From NCBI GenBank assembly GCA_964017185.1, contig OZ024869.1, positions 55,702,761 to 55,766,760 on the forward strand: 64,000 nt of DNA, in the 5' to 3' direction. The stretch comes from Rugalucina vietnamica (lineage: Eukaryota > Mollusca > Bivalvia > Lucinida > Lucinidae). Under the pieces are notes generated by a model. The model saw nothing but the letters and a program-made list of their open reading frames with translations, did not search any database and was not told where the DNA came from. Position 1 is the stretch's first letter. Every line of letters begins with the position of its first letter. This document shows positions 22,201-28,950 of the stretch, one piece after another. The position numbers were made by a program, and so were the translations under genes.

Positions 22201-24621
22201 ACCACATGGGGCTGGACATGAGCGGCATCTTCAGCGACGTGGTCACATAAATGTCTTATCTTCTCTAAACATATTTTACACGTTGCAATCTTCAGAACTA
22301 TTGAGGGAGCTATGCTTAATTTAACATAAATGAATCTCGCCGCCACTGAGAAAACGCGTCTTTTACGTATGCGAACAAACAAAAGTGTAGATCAGACGGT
22401 ATTTCATAGTAGTTTTCTCTCAGTTTACAGTTTGCAACAGATGCGAACATGCAGGGGCGGATCCAGGATTTCTCAAAAGGGGGTTCCAAAATAGAAAAGG
22501 GGAGTTCGTTTGCCTAATGTCACACAAAATTTCTTGAAATTCCACATGAAAATGAAATTATTTGTCTCCAGATGGGGGGTTCCAGCGAACCCCCTCTAAA
22601 TCCGCCACTGAAATGCATAGCCCTAGTTCAAAAATCGAGATTCAACCTTTGCTAGCTTTTTTGTGGGTGAACATACTGATTTGTTGAAATCACTTTTTTT
22701 GTTTGCCGAGGCTTAGAATTATGCTTTGAGGGCTGTTTTGCCGTAATCAAGTATCATTATAGGTTACTGTTTCAGCATAATAAACGGTAATCACAGCATG
22801 CCGTTGAGAGTTTTTGATATATATGTGATATAAAACTTATATATCATTACTTCGGCATACATATTTATTATTTGTATACATTTGATGTCTGTTTCTTACA
22901 TATATTTTTGTATCTATCCACTTAACATTTATCACTGCCAGAATCTTGCGGCTATTTGTAGAAACATTATCGAGAAAATAAGTTCTGGCCGAAAATCAAG
23001 GCCTGACACAGTATGCCTGGAACTTATATCACTAAATAGCTAGTACATATCTGAAATTACAACAGGTACTCCAATGAAAAATTACTTGCCCATGCAATAT
23101 ATATAGATGGTACTCCAATGAAAAATTACTTGCCCATGCAATATATATAGATTTTTTTTTCAGAAGCAAAAAATGAAAATTTCATTGGAAAAAAATGATT
23201 TTTCAACATTTTGCTCAAAACCTACATTGTGGGTACACGTTAGAACCGCCTCGCCAAGGCGGTTGTAACGAGTACCCACAATGTATGTGTTTGATCAAAA
23301 ATAAGAAAATTAGGTATGCCCAAGCAAACCCCAGTTTTTTTCTATTTGAGGAGGCATTAAGAGTAACATGTCAGTTGCATTGGAACTGTTTTAGTATACT
23401 AGTTGCAATTTTAACCGGTTCTTGAGTAACCAGCAGCACTACCACAGCCACGTAAGTAAGAAAAACCAAACAAGATAAAAGTATATATACTTAACAAGAA
23501 AATGACAAACACATAATTGGTCACGATAAACATACCAACTTTGACCACACTCGTCTTAGTTCTGTGACAATGTTATATCCTGGTCTCGGCGCTATTTAGA
23601 CCACAATCAAAAAGAGCACATCTTTCATAGTTTAGAGCTTGTGTTCATAAATTTCTAAAGGGGTCATGGTATATGATCGATGTATACTAACCATGAATAA
23701 TATGTGTTCATGGACTTTGTTTGCACAGAATCAGCATTTAAACCCACTAATACGAGCACGTATTGTAAAATGTTTGAGTCTTTTTAAATACAGTCGTTAA
23801 TTCACGTATTCTTTTTAATAATATTGAATGGTTTATAGCGAAACATGTGCTCTAGACAAGAGAAGTGTTTTTCATTACAAGTATAAACAACATAAAAACT
23901 CATGTAAACATTGAGTAATTTGTCTAAGATACTCACAAGATAACCTGTAGCTGACAAGGCAAAAAAGCGCTTGATAACGTAGATAACATTCTCACCAGAA
24001 TTCAATGACAAATTACATTATGGTAACATAGAAATCCTACTTACCAAAACTCAGTGACAATTAATAGTATGGTAACATAGAAATAAAAAATTCAGTGACA
24101 ATTAATAGTATGGTAACATAGAAATCAAAAACTCAGTGACAATTAATAGTATGGAAACATAGAAATCCTACTTACCAAAACTCAGTGACAATTAATAGTA
24201 TGGTAACATAGAAATCAAAAACTCAGTGACAATTAATAGTATGGTAACAAAGAAATCAAAAACTCAGTGACAATTAATAGTATGGTAACATAGAAATCCT
24301 ACTTACCAAAACTCAGTGACAATTAATAGTATGGTAACATAGAAATCAAAAACTCAGTGACAATTAATAGTATGGTAACATAGAAATCATACTTACCAAA
24401 ACTCAGTGACAATTAATAGAATGGTAACATAGAAATCATACTTACCAAAACTCAGTGACAATACATATCGGTTACATAGATAACACTTTTACCAAAACTC
24501 AGTGACAATGCACTATGGTAACGTAGATAACATTCTTACCCGAATCTTTTTCGTCGTCTTTGTGTTCCGCTAACAGTTCCCCTTGCTCGCCTCCCTGTCG
24601 AACCTCCCAGGGACCTTCCAT
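817..24621 (-). CDS. M6: PLP/M6-family four-transmembrane proteolipid gene (7 exons)
   Basis: Seven exons on the minus strand join in phase: 24540-24621, 12833-12995, 12167-12326, 10887-11025, 1494-1552, 1165-1230 and probably 817-921. The predicted product is about 257 residues, close to the usual 240-280 of proteolipid protein, DM20 and M6 proteins. Visible features are an acidic N-terminus (1-45), TM1 about 46-68 preceded by the family-like C-x-S-H-V-P-C-A-S-L-I-A, TM2 about 86-108, an intracellular loop with a PTSRHAFN segment, TM3 about 137-165, an extracellular loop with Cys175 and Cys189, and TM4 about 205-223. Family members are plasma-membrane proteins of neurons and glia that shape membranes and filopodia; that role is knowledge of the family, not read here. 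The extracellular loop is short and has two cysteines, where vertebrate members have four. Introns 1 (11.5 kb) and 4 (9.3 kb) are packed with repeats. The first six exons are well supported and the last is weak. Confidence 0.85.
1165..1230 (-). CDS. M6: M6-like gene, exon 6 (TM4)
   Basis: Acceptor TTTCCTTGCAG| and donor CTG|GTAAGT bound exactly 22 codons, phase 0 to phase 0. The reading GYDLLICYVVAYISALLIII is almost wholly hydrophobic and corresponds to the fourth membrane span. The other two frames contain stops. Confidence 0.8.
1494..1552 (-). CDS. M6: M6-like gene, exon 5 (second extracellular loop)
   Basis: Acceptor CATTCCTACAG| and donor AGG|GTAAAT bound 59 bases: two bases that finish the Gly codon begun by exon 4, then 19 codons reading FGYREICKDEGELERFTNR. 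It supplies the second visible cysteine of the extracellular loop. I chose it because it is the only segment I saw in intron 4 that restores phase between exons 4 and 6. The loop is shorter than in vertebrate members. Confidence 0.75.
1553..1951 (-). other. Intron 4, proximal part
   Basis: I see no exon, RNA gene or recognisable element here. It is unique-looking AT-rich intron sequence that leads into the minisatellite. Confidence 0.5.
1952..2150 (+). repeat. Minisatellite, left block (about 40-bp unit)
   Basis: Four to five imperfect copies of a unit like ACATGTTAAAAGAATGTAGAAATCACCTTACATTTAAGTGCAC stand head to tail. The same unit in the same orientation resumes at 10012 on the far side of FB1. 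The two blocks were probably one array before the inserted DNA arrived. Confidence 0.85.
2151..2660 (+). other. Left flank of FB1, CRE- and CCAAT-like motifs
   Basis: About 500 bases between the minisatellite and the foldback arm, with no coding frame. It contains ATTGG, ACGTTACGT, GTGACGT and a TGACGTCA-type site near 2345. A stretch near 2195 (AATAATTCCAACTTT) resembles the reverse complement of sequence near 7030 in the FB1 centre, so this flank and the centre share ancestry. Confidence 0.5.
2755..3440 (+). repeat. FB1 left arm, four 180-bp subrepeats
   Basis: Copies begin at about 2760, 2940, 3118 and 3298. Each carries TCTAGAAGTCCATATCTTGA, a CCCTGTAGGGTT-type stretch, CATTCCATGGCATC and a G-rich CAGGGGGTGGGGCT near its end. 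They diverge inward, the last being the shortest. The mirror set is at 9150-9835. Confidence 0.85.
3560..4852 (+). repeat. FB1 left arm, ten 128-bp subrepeats with AGGTCA palindromes
   Basis: Palindromes of the form AGGTCANNNTGACCT start at 3665, 3793, 3921, 4049, 4177, 4304, 4432, 4560, 4685 and 4813, a nearly exact 128-bp period. Nine have both half-sites perfect and one (4560) begins GGGTCA. Most units also contain the complement of GGGTCAAAGGTCT just upstream. Two unit types alternate (ATACTTATAGGTCA and AGTCCTAGGTCA versions). Open frames in this block are products of the repeat, not genes. Confidence 0.9.
4853..6676. mobile_element. 1.8-kb DNA transposon inserted in FB1 left arm
   Basis: Ends are CATAGGCGTAGGAAG and its exact reverse complement CTTCCTACGCCTATG. 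They are flanked by TTGTC on both sides (4848-4852 and 6677-6681), a 5-bp target duplication. The right FB1 arm near 7725-7740 lacks the insertion and shows the empty site. G-runs lie inside the left end and C-runs inside the right. No transposase was recognised. A shorter MITE sits inside it. Confidence 0.85.
5198..5767. mobile_element. TTAA-flanked MITE nested in the 1.8-kb transposon
   Basis: The ends AGGCCTAGGG and CCCTAGTCCT extend into about 36 bp of imperfect inverted repeat (left TTTAAGGCCTGATTTCGGCC, right the complement). TTAA stands at 5194-5197 and 5768-5771. A TTAA duplication is typical of piggyBac-type integration; assignment to that superfamily is inference. An inner pair of GTTGCCATGGCAAC sites lies symmetrically near 5345 and 5609. 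Confidence 0.8.
6894..7500. repeat. FB1 centre with 65-bp-arm hairpin
   Basis: A near-perfect hairpin spans 7042-7200: TTGTTGATTTTATCGATGTG and the following bases pair with the right arm, closing on AAAGCCC-TTC-GGGCTTT. To its right are CCAATCA (7261) and GTGACGTC (7298), promoter-like motifs. The right edge (7465-7500, ATTGAAATTCAGATTTTAGC) reappears inverted at about 9977-10012, just outside the right arm. Confidence 0.8.
7640..9050 (-). repeat. FB1 right arm, ten 128-bp subrepeats with AGGTCA palindromes
   Basis: Palindromes start at 7753, 7881, 8009, 8137, 8265, 8393, 8522, 8650, 8778 and 8906. Nine have two perfect half-sites and the one at 8009 ends TGACCC. The order of unit variants is the mirror of the left arm, unit for unit. 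Most units carry GGTCAAAGGTCT. Confidence 0.9.
9150..9835 (-). repeat. FB1 right arm, four 180-bp subrepeats
   Basis: Mirror image of 2755-3440. The outermost unit is the closest match to its partner and the innermost is shortened in both arms, so the arms arose by inverted duplication of a whole block. Confidence 0.85.
10012..10520 (+). repeat. Minisatellite, right block (about 40-bp unit)
   Basis: About twelve imperfect copies of the unit seen at 1952-2150, same orientation, with CACATGTTAAAAGAA and CACCTTACATTTAAGTGC as the best conserved parts. It ends just before a TTTGATCATGATCAAA palindrome (about 10590); ATCATGATCAAATCATG also precedes the left block. Confidence 0.9.
10643..10877 (+). 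mobile_element. MITE family A, copy 1 (next to exon 4 donor)
   Basis: Family A elements are about 235 bp with GAGCCGCC...GAGAAAACCAACAAT ends and the complementary right end, and an inner stem formed by GCGAAAACAAAGGCGC and its complement. This copy has a decayed left end (GTGCCGCCGTATCGT). Its right end lies four bases from the GTAAAA donor of exon 4. Confidence 0.9.
10887..11025 (-). CDS. M6: M6-like gene, exon 4 (TM3)
   Basis: Acceptor ATTGCAG| and donor TATG|GTAAAA bound 139 bases (46 codons plus one base). The reading MLVLSYLLTICWVLVTTVFA, then LPAALLILLLY, is a long hydrophobic span with the internal proline typical of PLP/M6 TM3. The exon closes with DVRCINLSHY, corresponding to the family's C-x-x-L-x-x-(F/Y)-G at the start of the large extracellular loop. 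Only ten intron bases separate the exon from a hairpin MITE (10643-10877). Confidence 0.92.
11026..12166 (-). other. Intron 3 of the M6-like gene
   Basis: No exon or element was recognised apart from a short ATT-rich microsatellite at 11041-11080. Open frames around 11550-11780 on both strands overlap each other and show no family features. Confidence 0.5.
12167..12326 (-). CDS. M6: M6-like gene, exon 3 (TM2 and inner loop)
   Basis: Acceptor CTGTTCACAG| and donor TTT|GTAAGT bound 160 bases: one base that completes an ATG, then 53 codons, ending in phase 0. The translation starts LWFIEYTIIGVICGMF, a hydrophobic span. It continues LLVVGHCSSEPTSRHAFN, then KNACARALNIF, the cytoplasmic loop before TM3. 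The pattern of span, G-H/E-G, T-x-x-x-R-x-x-F and a later Cys is that of the PLP/M6 second span and inner loop. Confidence 0.92.
12833..12995 (-). CDS. M6: M6-like gene, exon 2 (TM1)
   Basis: Acceptor TTTCAG| and donor AAT|GTAAGT bound 163 bases: two bases, 53 codons, two bases. The translation contains CLSHVPCASLIAWIILILG. This matches the family pattern in which a Cys-rich N-terminal motif (C-L-x-x-V-P-x-A-S-L-I-A) leads directly into the first membrane span. After TM1 comes a short extracellular loop ending KTRELLEDDR. It is one of the three most diagnostic exons. Confidence 0.9.
13180..13212 (+). repeat. (ATA)n microsatellite
   Basis: About eleven ATA triplets at the proximal end of intron 1. 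They sit directly upstream, on the minus strand, of a TCTCTTTAG acceptor-like site at 13172. Confidence 0.9.
13213..14445 (-). other. Intron 1, proximal part
   Basis: Apart from a weak alternative first exon candidate at 13320-13446 (see findings), I see nothing supported. The sequence is AT-rich and lacks recognisable repeats. Confidence 0.4.
14446..14734 (+). mobile_element. MITE family B, copy 1
   Basis: Family B is about 280 bp with terminal CATTACGAAAAC and GTTTTCATGATG-type ends. It has a strong inner hairpin (GGGTACACGTTAGAACCGCC against GGCGGTTCTAACGAGTACCC) and a TACCCCAGTTTTGCTA block. Other copies are at 20676, 23066, 36753 and 53546. Confidence 0.85.
15285..15370 (-). mobile_element. 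tRNA-derived SINE head or tRNA-like relic
   Basis: On the minus strand GGTTCGGTGGTAGAACGTC resembles an A box and D-arm of tRNA-Gly type, and GGTTTCAAATCC about 30 bases on resembles a B box. The anticodon stem is not intact, so this is a SINE head or pseudo-tRNA rather than a working tRNA gene. Confidence 0.5.
15601..16905. other. Intron 1, unique-looking stretch
   Basis: No gene, RNA or repeat recognised. Confidence 0.5.
17626..18834. mobile_element. Inner inverted-repeat element within FB3
   Basis: ACTCCTACATCCATCGCCA at 17626 pairs with TGGCGATAGATGTAGGAGT at about 18814, 18 of 19 bases. It could be a nested 1.2-kb element. No target duplication was found. Confidence 0.6.
17840..18500 (+). 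repeat. Degenerate tandem repeat of GTGGGTATTCAAAA
   Basis: GTGGGTATTTAAAATT, GTTGGTACTCAAAATA, GTGGGTATTCAAAAGT, GTGGGTATTCAGAAT and GTGGGTACTCAACAT recur at irregular spacing of roughly 20-60 bases. It is an old, decayed array filling the inner element. Confidence 0.7.
19135..19709 (+). repeat. 48-bp minisatellite, open in several frames
   Basis: About twelve copies of a 48-bp unit containing GGAAAGCAATCCACCAGTAC and AAGTTATTGACCAGACTGC. Because 48 is a multiple of three, the array reads as 16-residue repeats (ESNPPVQVIDQTAQKL-type in one frame). One unit carries a stop and a length change near 19377. I treat it as a repeat, not a gene. Confidence 0.85.
20676..20955 (-). mobile_element. 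MITE family B, copy 2
   Basis: Starts CATCAGGAAAACATGTCCGT and ends GCAAGTTTTCGTAATG. The inner hairpin and the TGGGGTATACAGGGGTATAC block are present. It is inverted relative to copy 1, so the two flank FB3 in opposite orientation. Confidence 0.85.
21480..21652 (+). mobile_element. MITE family A, truncated copy
   Basis: GAGCCGCAGCATGAGAAAAC and the later AAGCGAAAGCGAAGACGC and GCTGATCTGCG match family A, in rearranged order. The right terminus is missing. Confidence 0.6.
21711..22110 (+). repeat. Tandem duplication, period about 200 bp
   Basis: TTGAGAACTGGAGCGGATAA (21729) recurs with one change at 21931, and AGCTGAATATGACAG recurs 202-203 bases apart. Two units remain, with about 10% divergence by eye. 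Short open frames here do not resemble a known protein. Confidence 0.8.
22452..22610. mobile_element. Short hAT-like MITE
   Basis: The ends CAGGGGCGGATCCAGG and TAAATCCGCCACTG are imperfect inverted repeats of the CAGGGGCGGA type common in hAT MITEs. The element is 159 bp, with GGGGGTTCCA and its complement inside. The expected 8-bp duplication is not clean. Confidence 0.7.
22611..23065. other. Intron 1, unique-looking stretch
   Basis: Nothing recognised beyond AT-rich sequence. Confidence 0.5.
23066..23342 (+). mobile_element. MITE family B, copy 3, with duplicated left end
   Basis: The 44-base left-end segment (TTACTTGCCCATGCAATATA within it) is repeated head to tail at 23066-23109 and 23110-23153. 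The family hairpin follows. The right end is cut after the CCCCAGTTTTTTT block. Confidence 0.8.
23973..24539 (+). repeat. Minisatellite abutting the exon 1 splice donor
   Basis: About twelve units of 37 or 49 bases share CTCAGTGACAATTAATAGTATGGTAACATAGAAAT. The longer units add CCTACTTACCAAAA, which on the minus strand reads TTTTGGTAAGT, a good splice donor. The last unit, ending at 24539, contains the actual intron side of the exon 1 donor (CATTCTTAC). The array therefore appears to have grown from the donor region of the M6-like gene. Confidence 0.9.
24540..24621 (-). CDS. M6: M6-like gene, exon 1 (start exon)
   Basis: The exon encodes 27 residues, beginning MEGPWEVRQGG and ending EHKDDEKDS, plus one base. 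An in-frame TAA lies six codons upstream of the ATG, which supports this start. The exon ends TCGG|GTAAGAATG, leaving phase 1, and exon 2 begins with the two bases needed to finish the codon. The peptide is acidic and hydrophilic, as expected of a cytoplasmic N-terminus. Family members often use alternative first exons, so other starts may exist. A minisatellite abuts the donor on the intron side. Confidence 0.7.
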
Positions 24622-24794
24622 TATTCCACAATATTACTGTCCAATTTTATCTCGAATTATATCATTGATGTAGAGATCTATATTGACATTAATGTCATTT
24701 TCGGGATGTCATAATCGTGCACTGCACACTTGCAATCCAATTAACTCGAAAGTCACATCAGATTGTCTGTTGTCAAAATTCCAAGAACTATAAT

Positions 24795-25031
24795 TGAGCC
24801 GCGCCATGACAAAACCGGATTTTTGCCTAGGCGAAAACAAAGGCGCAGATCAGCTTCGCGGTAACCGCGAAGCTGATCAGCGCCTTTGTTTTCGCTACTC
24901 GGATAGTACAATTCCTCTTCTACTTAAATCCGAAATTTCAAGCTTCTAACTCTTTTCTGAGCTTGTACAGGACGGTTTGTGTCGGACCTGGTCGGAAACC
25001 CCGAAGACCGGTTTTCTCGCGTCGCGGCTCA
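24795..25031 (+). mobile_element. MITE family A, copy 2
   Basis: The ends TTGAGCCGCG and CGCGGCTCAA are symmetric. The inner arms GCGCAGATCAGCTTCGCGGT and ACCGCGAAGCTGATCAGCGC form a long near-perfect stem. It lies about 175 bp upstream of the M6-like start codon, in the region where a promoter might be. Confidence 0.92.
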
Positions 25032-25994
25032 ATTATTAACTTTTGATCAGTCTGATAATACAGAAATTGTCAAGTTATTTCCTTCATGCGTGCTATAAGT
25101 AGCTATAATCCATATATAGATCTGAAGTGTAATATAGAAAAATAGACAAATATAGCAATCGAAACCAAACCACGACTGAGTTGTCAAAAACGAAAAATTC
25201 TTTTAAGGAAATGACTAATTCTGTCTGGGAGCTTATAGTCCATATACATTCAGTAATAGTGCTTCTGCGTTGAAAGGCAATGCTTTTAAAAGTATTTTTC
25301 CCCACACAATTTAGAAAAATATCAAGTGCGTGTCATTCAAACATATTTTGAAGATTAACATTTGTATAAAAAAAAACCCCAAGCCAATGTAATTTGCATA
25401 ATGTGTAATTTAATGTGTAATTGATATTAAATTCAGAATCATTGAATCAACAATAAGAACGACAGAGGATACAGGGTTGTGAAAACGCATCTCTGAACGT
25501 AAAAACTAACATTTTTTGTTCCACATAACGATTCGGTAAATCATATCATGCCCAGAAAAGTGACCCAGATTCAAGACAACTTAAAATATTTTCAGATTTT
25601 CAAAATATGAAAAGATATCCGAGAACATAAATGCAAATATGTTATATCTAGAAATTTAGTATATAAACATTTTTTGTGAAATCAGGTTCCTTAAACCGAG
25701 GATATTTAAGCATAGCCTAGCAGACTCCAGTGAAATGTAGTTATTTTCTTTTGTCTCTAATTATACAACTGTCGTATATGTTGATGGATGAGATGCCATC
25801 GCTGCAATTACGAATTACCATATCAATTTGGATACATTTGGTACAGATTCTTTTAAATGACACTGGAAATGTACAATCTTGCACTTTGTATGTGAACCCA
25901 GGACCTTATTTAGTCAGAAATATCAAATGAAACAGCAGACAGACAATACTGAACAAAACAGTTTGTTGAGTGAATGAATGAAACAAACAAACAA
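25032..25994. other. No recognised feature
   Basis: AT-rich sequence without a supported gene or repeat. Confidence 0.5.
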
Positions 25995-26998
25995 AACTCA
26001 AGTTAAAACTGCCGGGTCAGCAAATAAGAGGGCGAAATGATTGACGCTTCAACTATAACTACTGGGTCAGCAACGAGAAGTAGGTGAACTGATTGACTCT
26101 TCATCTATAACTGCCGGGTCAGCAATTATAAGTAGGTGAAATGATTGACACTTCAACTATAACCACTGCGTCAGCAACAAGAAGTAGGTGAACAGATTGA
26201 CTCTTCAACTATAACTACTGGGTTAGCAAAAGAAGTGGTCGAGGTGATTGACTTTGCAACTATAACTACAGCAACAAGAAGTAGTTGAAATGATTGACTC
26301 TCCAACTATAACTACTAGGTCAGCAACATGCAGTGGGCGAAATGATTGACGCTTCAACTATAACTACTAGGTCAGCAACAAGAAGTAGGTGAAATGATTG
26401 ACTGTCCAATTATAATTACTGTGTTAGCAACAAGAAGTGGTCGAAATGATTGACTTTTCAACTATAACTATTGGGTCAGCAACAAGAAGTAGGGGAATTG
26501 CTTGACTCTATAACTACTGGGTCAGCAACAAGAAGTGGTCGAAATGATTGACTTCGACTAAACTAGAACTACTGGGTCAGCAACAAGAAGTAGGTGAAAT
26601 GATTGACTCTTCAACTACAACGAATGGGTCAGCAACAAAACGTGGTCGAAATGATTGACTCTTCAACTATAACTGGGTCAGCAACAAGAATTAGGTGAAA
26701 TTATTGACTTTTCAGCTATAACTACTGGGTTAGCAACAAGAAATGGTCGAAATGATTGACTCTTCAACTATAACTACTAGGTCAGCAGAAAGAAGTAGGT
26801 GAACTGATTGACTCTTCAACTGTCGAAATGATTGACTCTTCAACTATAACTACTAGGTCAGTAACAAGAAAATGATTGAGTCGTCAACTATATAACTGCT
26901 AGGTCATCAACAATAAGTAGGTAAACTGATTAACTTTTCAACTATAACTACTGGGTCAGCAAAAAGTAGGTGAAGCTATTGACTCTTCAACTATAACT
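25995..26998 (+). repeat. 52-bp minisatellite, about 19 units
   Basis: The unit contains TCAACTATAACTACTGGGTC, AGCAACAAGAAGTAGGTGAA and ATGATTGACTCT. Units vary between 35 and 55 bases and differ by GTAGGTG versus GTGGTCG. Stops occur in all frames. Confidence 0.92.
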
Positions 26999-27991
26999 GG
27001 CCCTCAACTGCCGGTCACAAATCACATTTTCACTGACTTATCAGATGAATGGCATAACAGAATAGTGAATGATGGTACCTCTCTGAGTAAAGAAGTCACA
27101 AACGACAGTGTGACAGAAGACAGTATTGTTTCATGTGGGCCAAGCGAAATGACATCAACGAGAATTGACAACCGACTTTGAGCCAGATCCATATATAGAA
27201 AAAATACCAAAAGTATCAAATATGCAATTCTATTGCAGAGGGTAACGTCTTTTCTTCATGAAAAGGTAAAAGTAAACAAAGAACCAAAGTCCTACCCACA
27301 TGGGAAACATAAAAAAAGACAATATGGTATCTTGGTGTATTAAAAGCGAACATACAACAAGCTGGGTGAGCGGTGATTTCCCTCAAGGTGGCCACTCAGT
27401 TACCTGAACTAAACTAAATATATGAATACGTTTATATCCTGGCGAAGCAGTATGTATTGCCATTCTTGTCTTCATAAATACTACCCTGTGTTACAAGTTT
27501 AGACTTTATAGTGCGCCATAACATTGGGCTATATGATTAACAAACAATGAAGATGTAAAACTGTCACGTTATATATACACTTTTAGCTTGATCCCTCAGA
27601 AATTCCGGAAAATCCAAACAATAAGAAGTGGAAGTCAATATTGATGTTACATTATGCTCTCTAAAGACATTATACAGACCACGATAAACATACATTGTCC
27701 ATTATGTTTGTCTGTGATCAATACGTTATTAGGTTAGTATAGATAGTTGAATGTTTTGAGAAAAAAGCCAAGACAAAATCAAATAACGTACTGAGCTGTG
27801 GGGTTAGCGAGATCAGAAGAAATGTGTCCTTTTAAGACAGCCTTGGTCAATATATATATATAGCGATCTGGAAACGCAGACAACACATATGAGGCAAGAA
27901 GTATTAAAATCGAGGCGGACAAGCCTTTAACAACTTGTTAAAGCTGGACAAGTGCTGAATACAAATGAGATTTCACGCAACAGCAGAAAAT

Positions 27992-28033
<42 letters not shown>

Positions 28034-28764
28034 AAGAAATAATCAAATAGTTGATCAAGCATACAAGCTAAAAATTCGAAGCAAAAAGAAACTTGAAATT
28101 TCCAATATTGAAGAATAGAAATTGGAACGGTGTCATAATTAAGAAAGACGCTAAAACTAAAACGATTTCATAGCTAAAACTAATGAAATGCCGGCTGCAT
28201 GAGGCAGACCCTTTACTCGTACTTACAAAATACATGCATAATCTACTTATGCAGATAAAAATTGGAATGGGCTATACACAGACAAGAGAGGTGAAAAATT
28301 TCACTGCCTTAATCCAGGTAAGGGAGCATTGGTAGAGCAGAAAAGATGTAGGTGACGATATGAAAAGCTACACTGGAATTAGTTATTGATCAGTCAAGGA
28401 TGTGGTACCCTTGTAGAAAATAAGCAAGGATAAGTGCTTGTCAGCAAACCTGCAACAACAGATAATTTTGATAATAAAGATTACATAGAACAATCTATTC
28501 ACAGCACTGTGAAGTCATCAGCTATACAGAAACAGTGGTTACCAGTCTAAAAAAGTTTCAAGAAAAATTCGCACTATTTCAGGCTGAGGATGAAGAACAA
28601 TTTGAGGAAAAAAGGTGAACAAGCCGAAGAAACATTCGCTAAGACCGAAACGAAAACATGGATAAATAAATCAACATTAATACTTGTGAAACACGTTTAG
28701 AAAGCCAAACGATGCACTTATAAACGGGTGACGTAATGTATGTTTAAGAGCAACAATATATATT
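26999..28764. other. No recognised gene; poly(A) tract at 27993-28030
   Basis: The only notable item is an uninterrupted A run of nearly 40 bases. I could not match sequence upstream of it to a known element, so it may be a simple repeat or the tail of an old retrocopy. Confidence 0.5.
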
Positions 28765-28950
28765 TTTTTAATTCAGTTTTACGTCCCTTTCAAGATTATT
28801 TCAGCTCATATGAGACGGGCCAATCAGTAGGTGGGCGAAAACGGGAGAACCCCGAGAAAACCCACCTGGCACACCCGCAAGCAGAACTTGGCTTGTCTCA
28901 CATGTGGCCAGAGCGGGGCTCGAACCCACACTAGACACAGCGGTGAGATA
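28765..28950 (-). mobile_element. tRNA-derived SINE with conserved central domain
   Basis: On the minus strand a B-box (GGGTTCGAGCCCCGCTCTGG) is followed by GTGGGTTTTCTCGGGGTTCT and CCCGTTTTCGCCCACC. This is the conserved core shared by SINEs across many animal phyla (the Nin/Meta-type group). A tail follows with CTTGAAAGGGACGTAAAACT. The A-box part is weak. The exact subfamily name is not certain. Confidence 0.75.
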
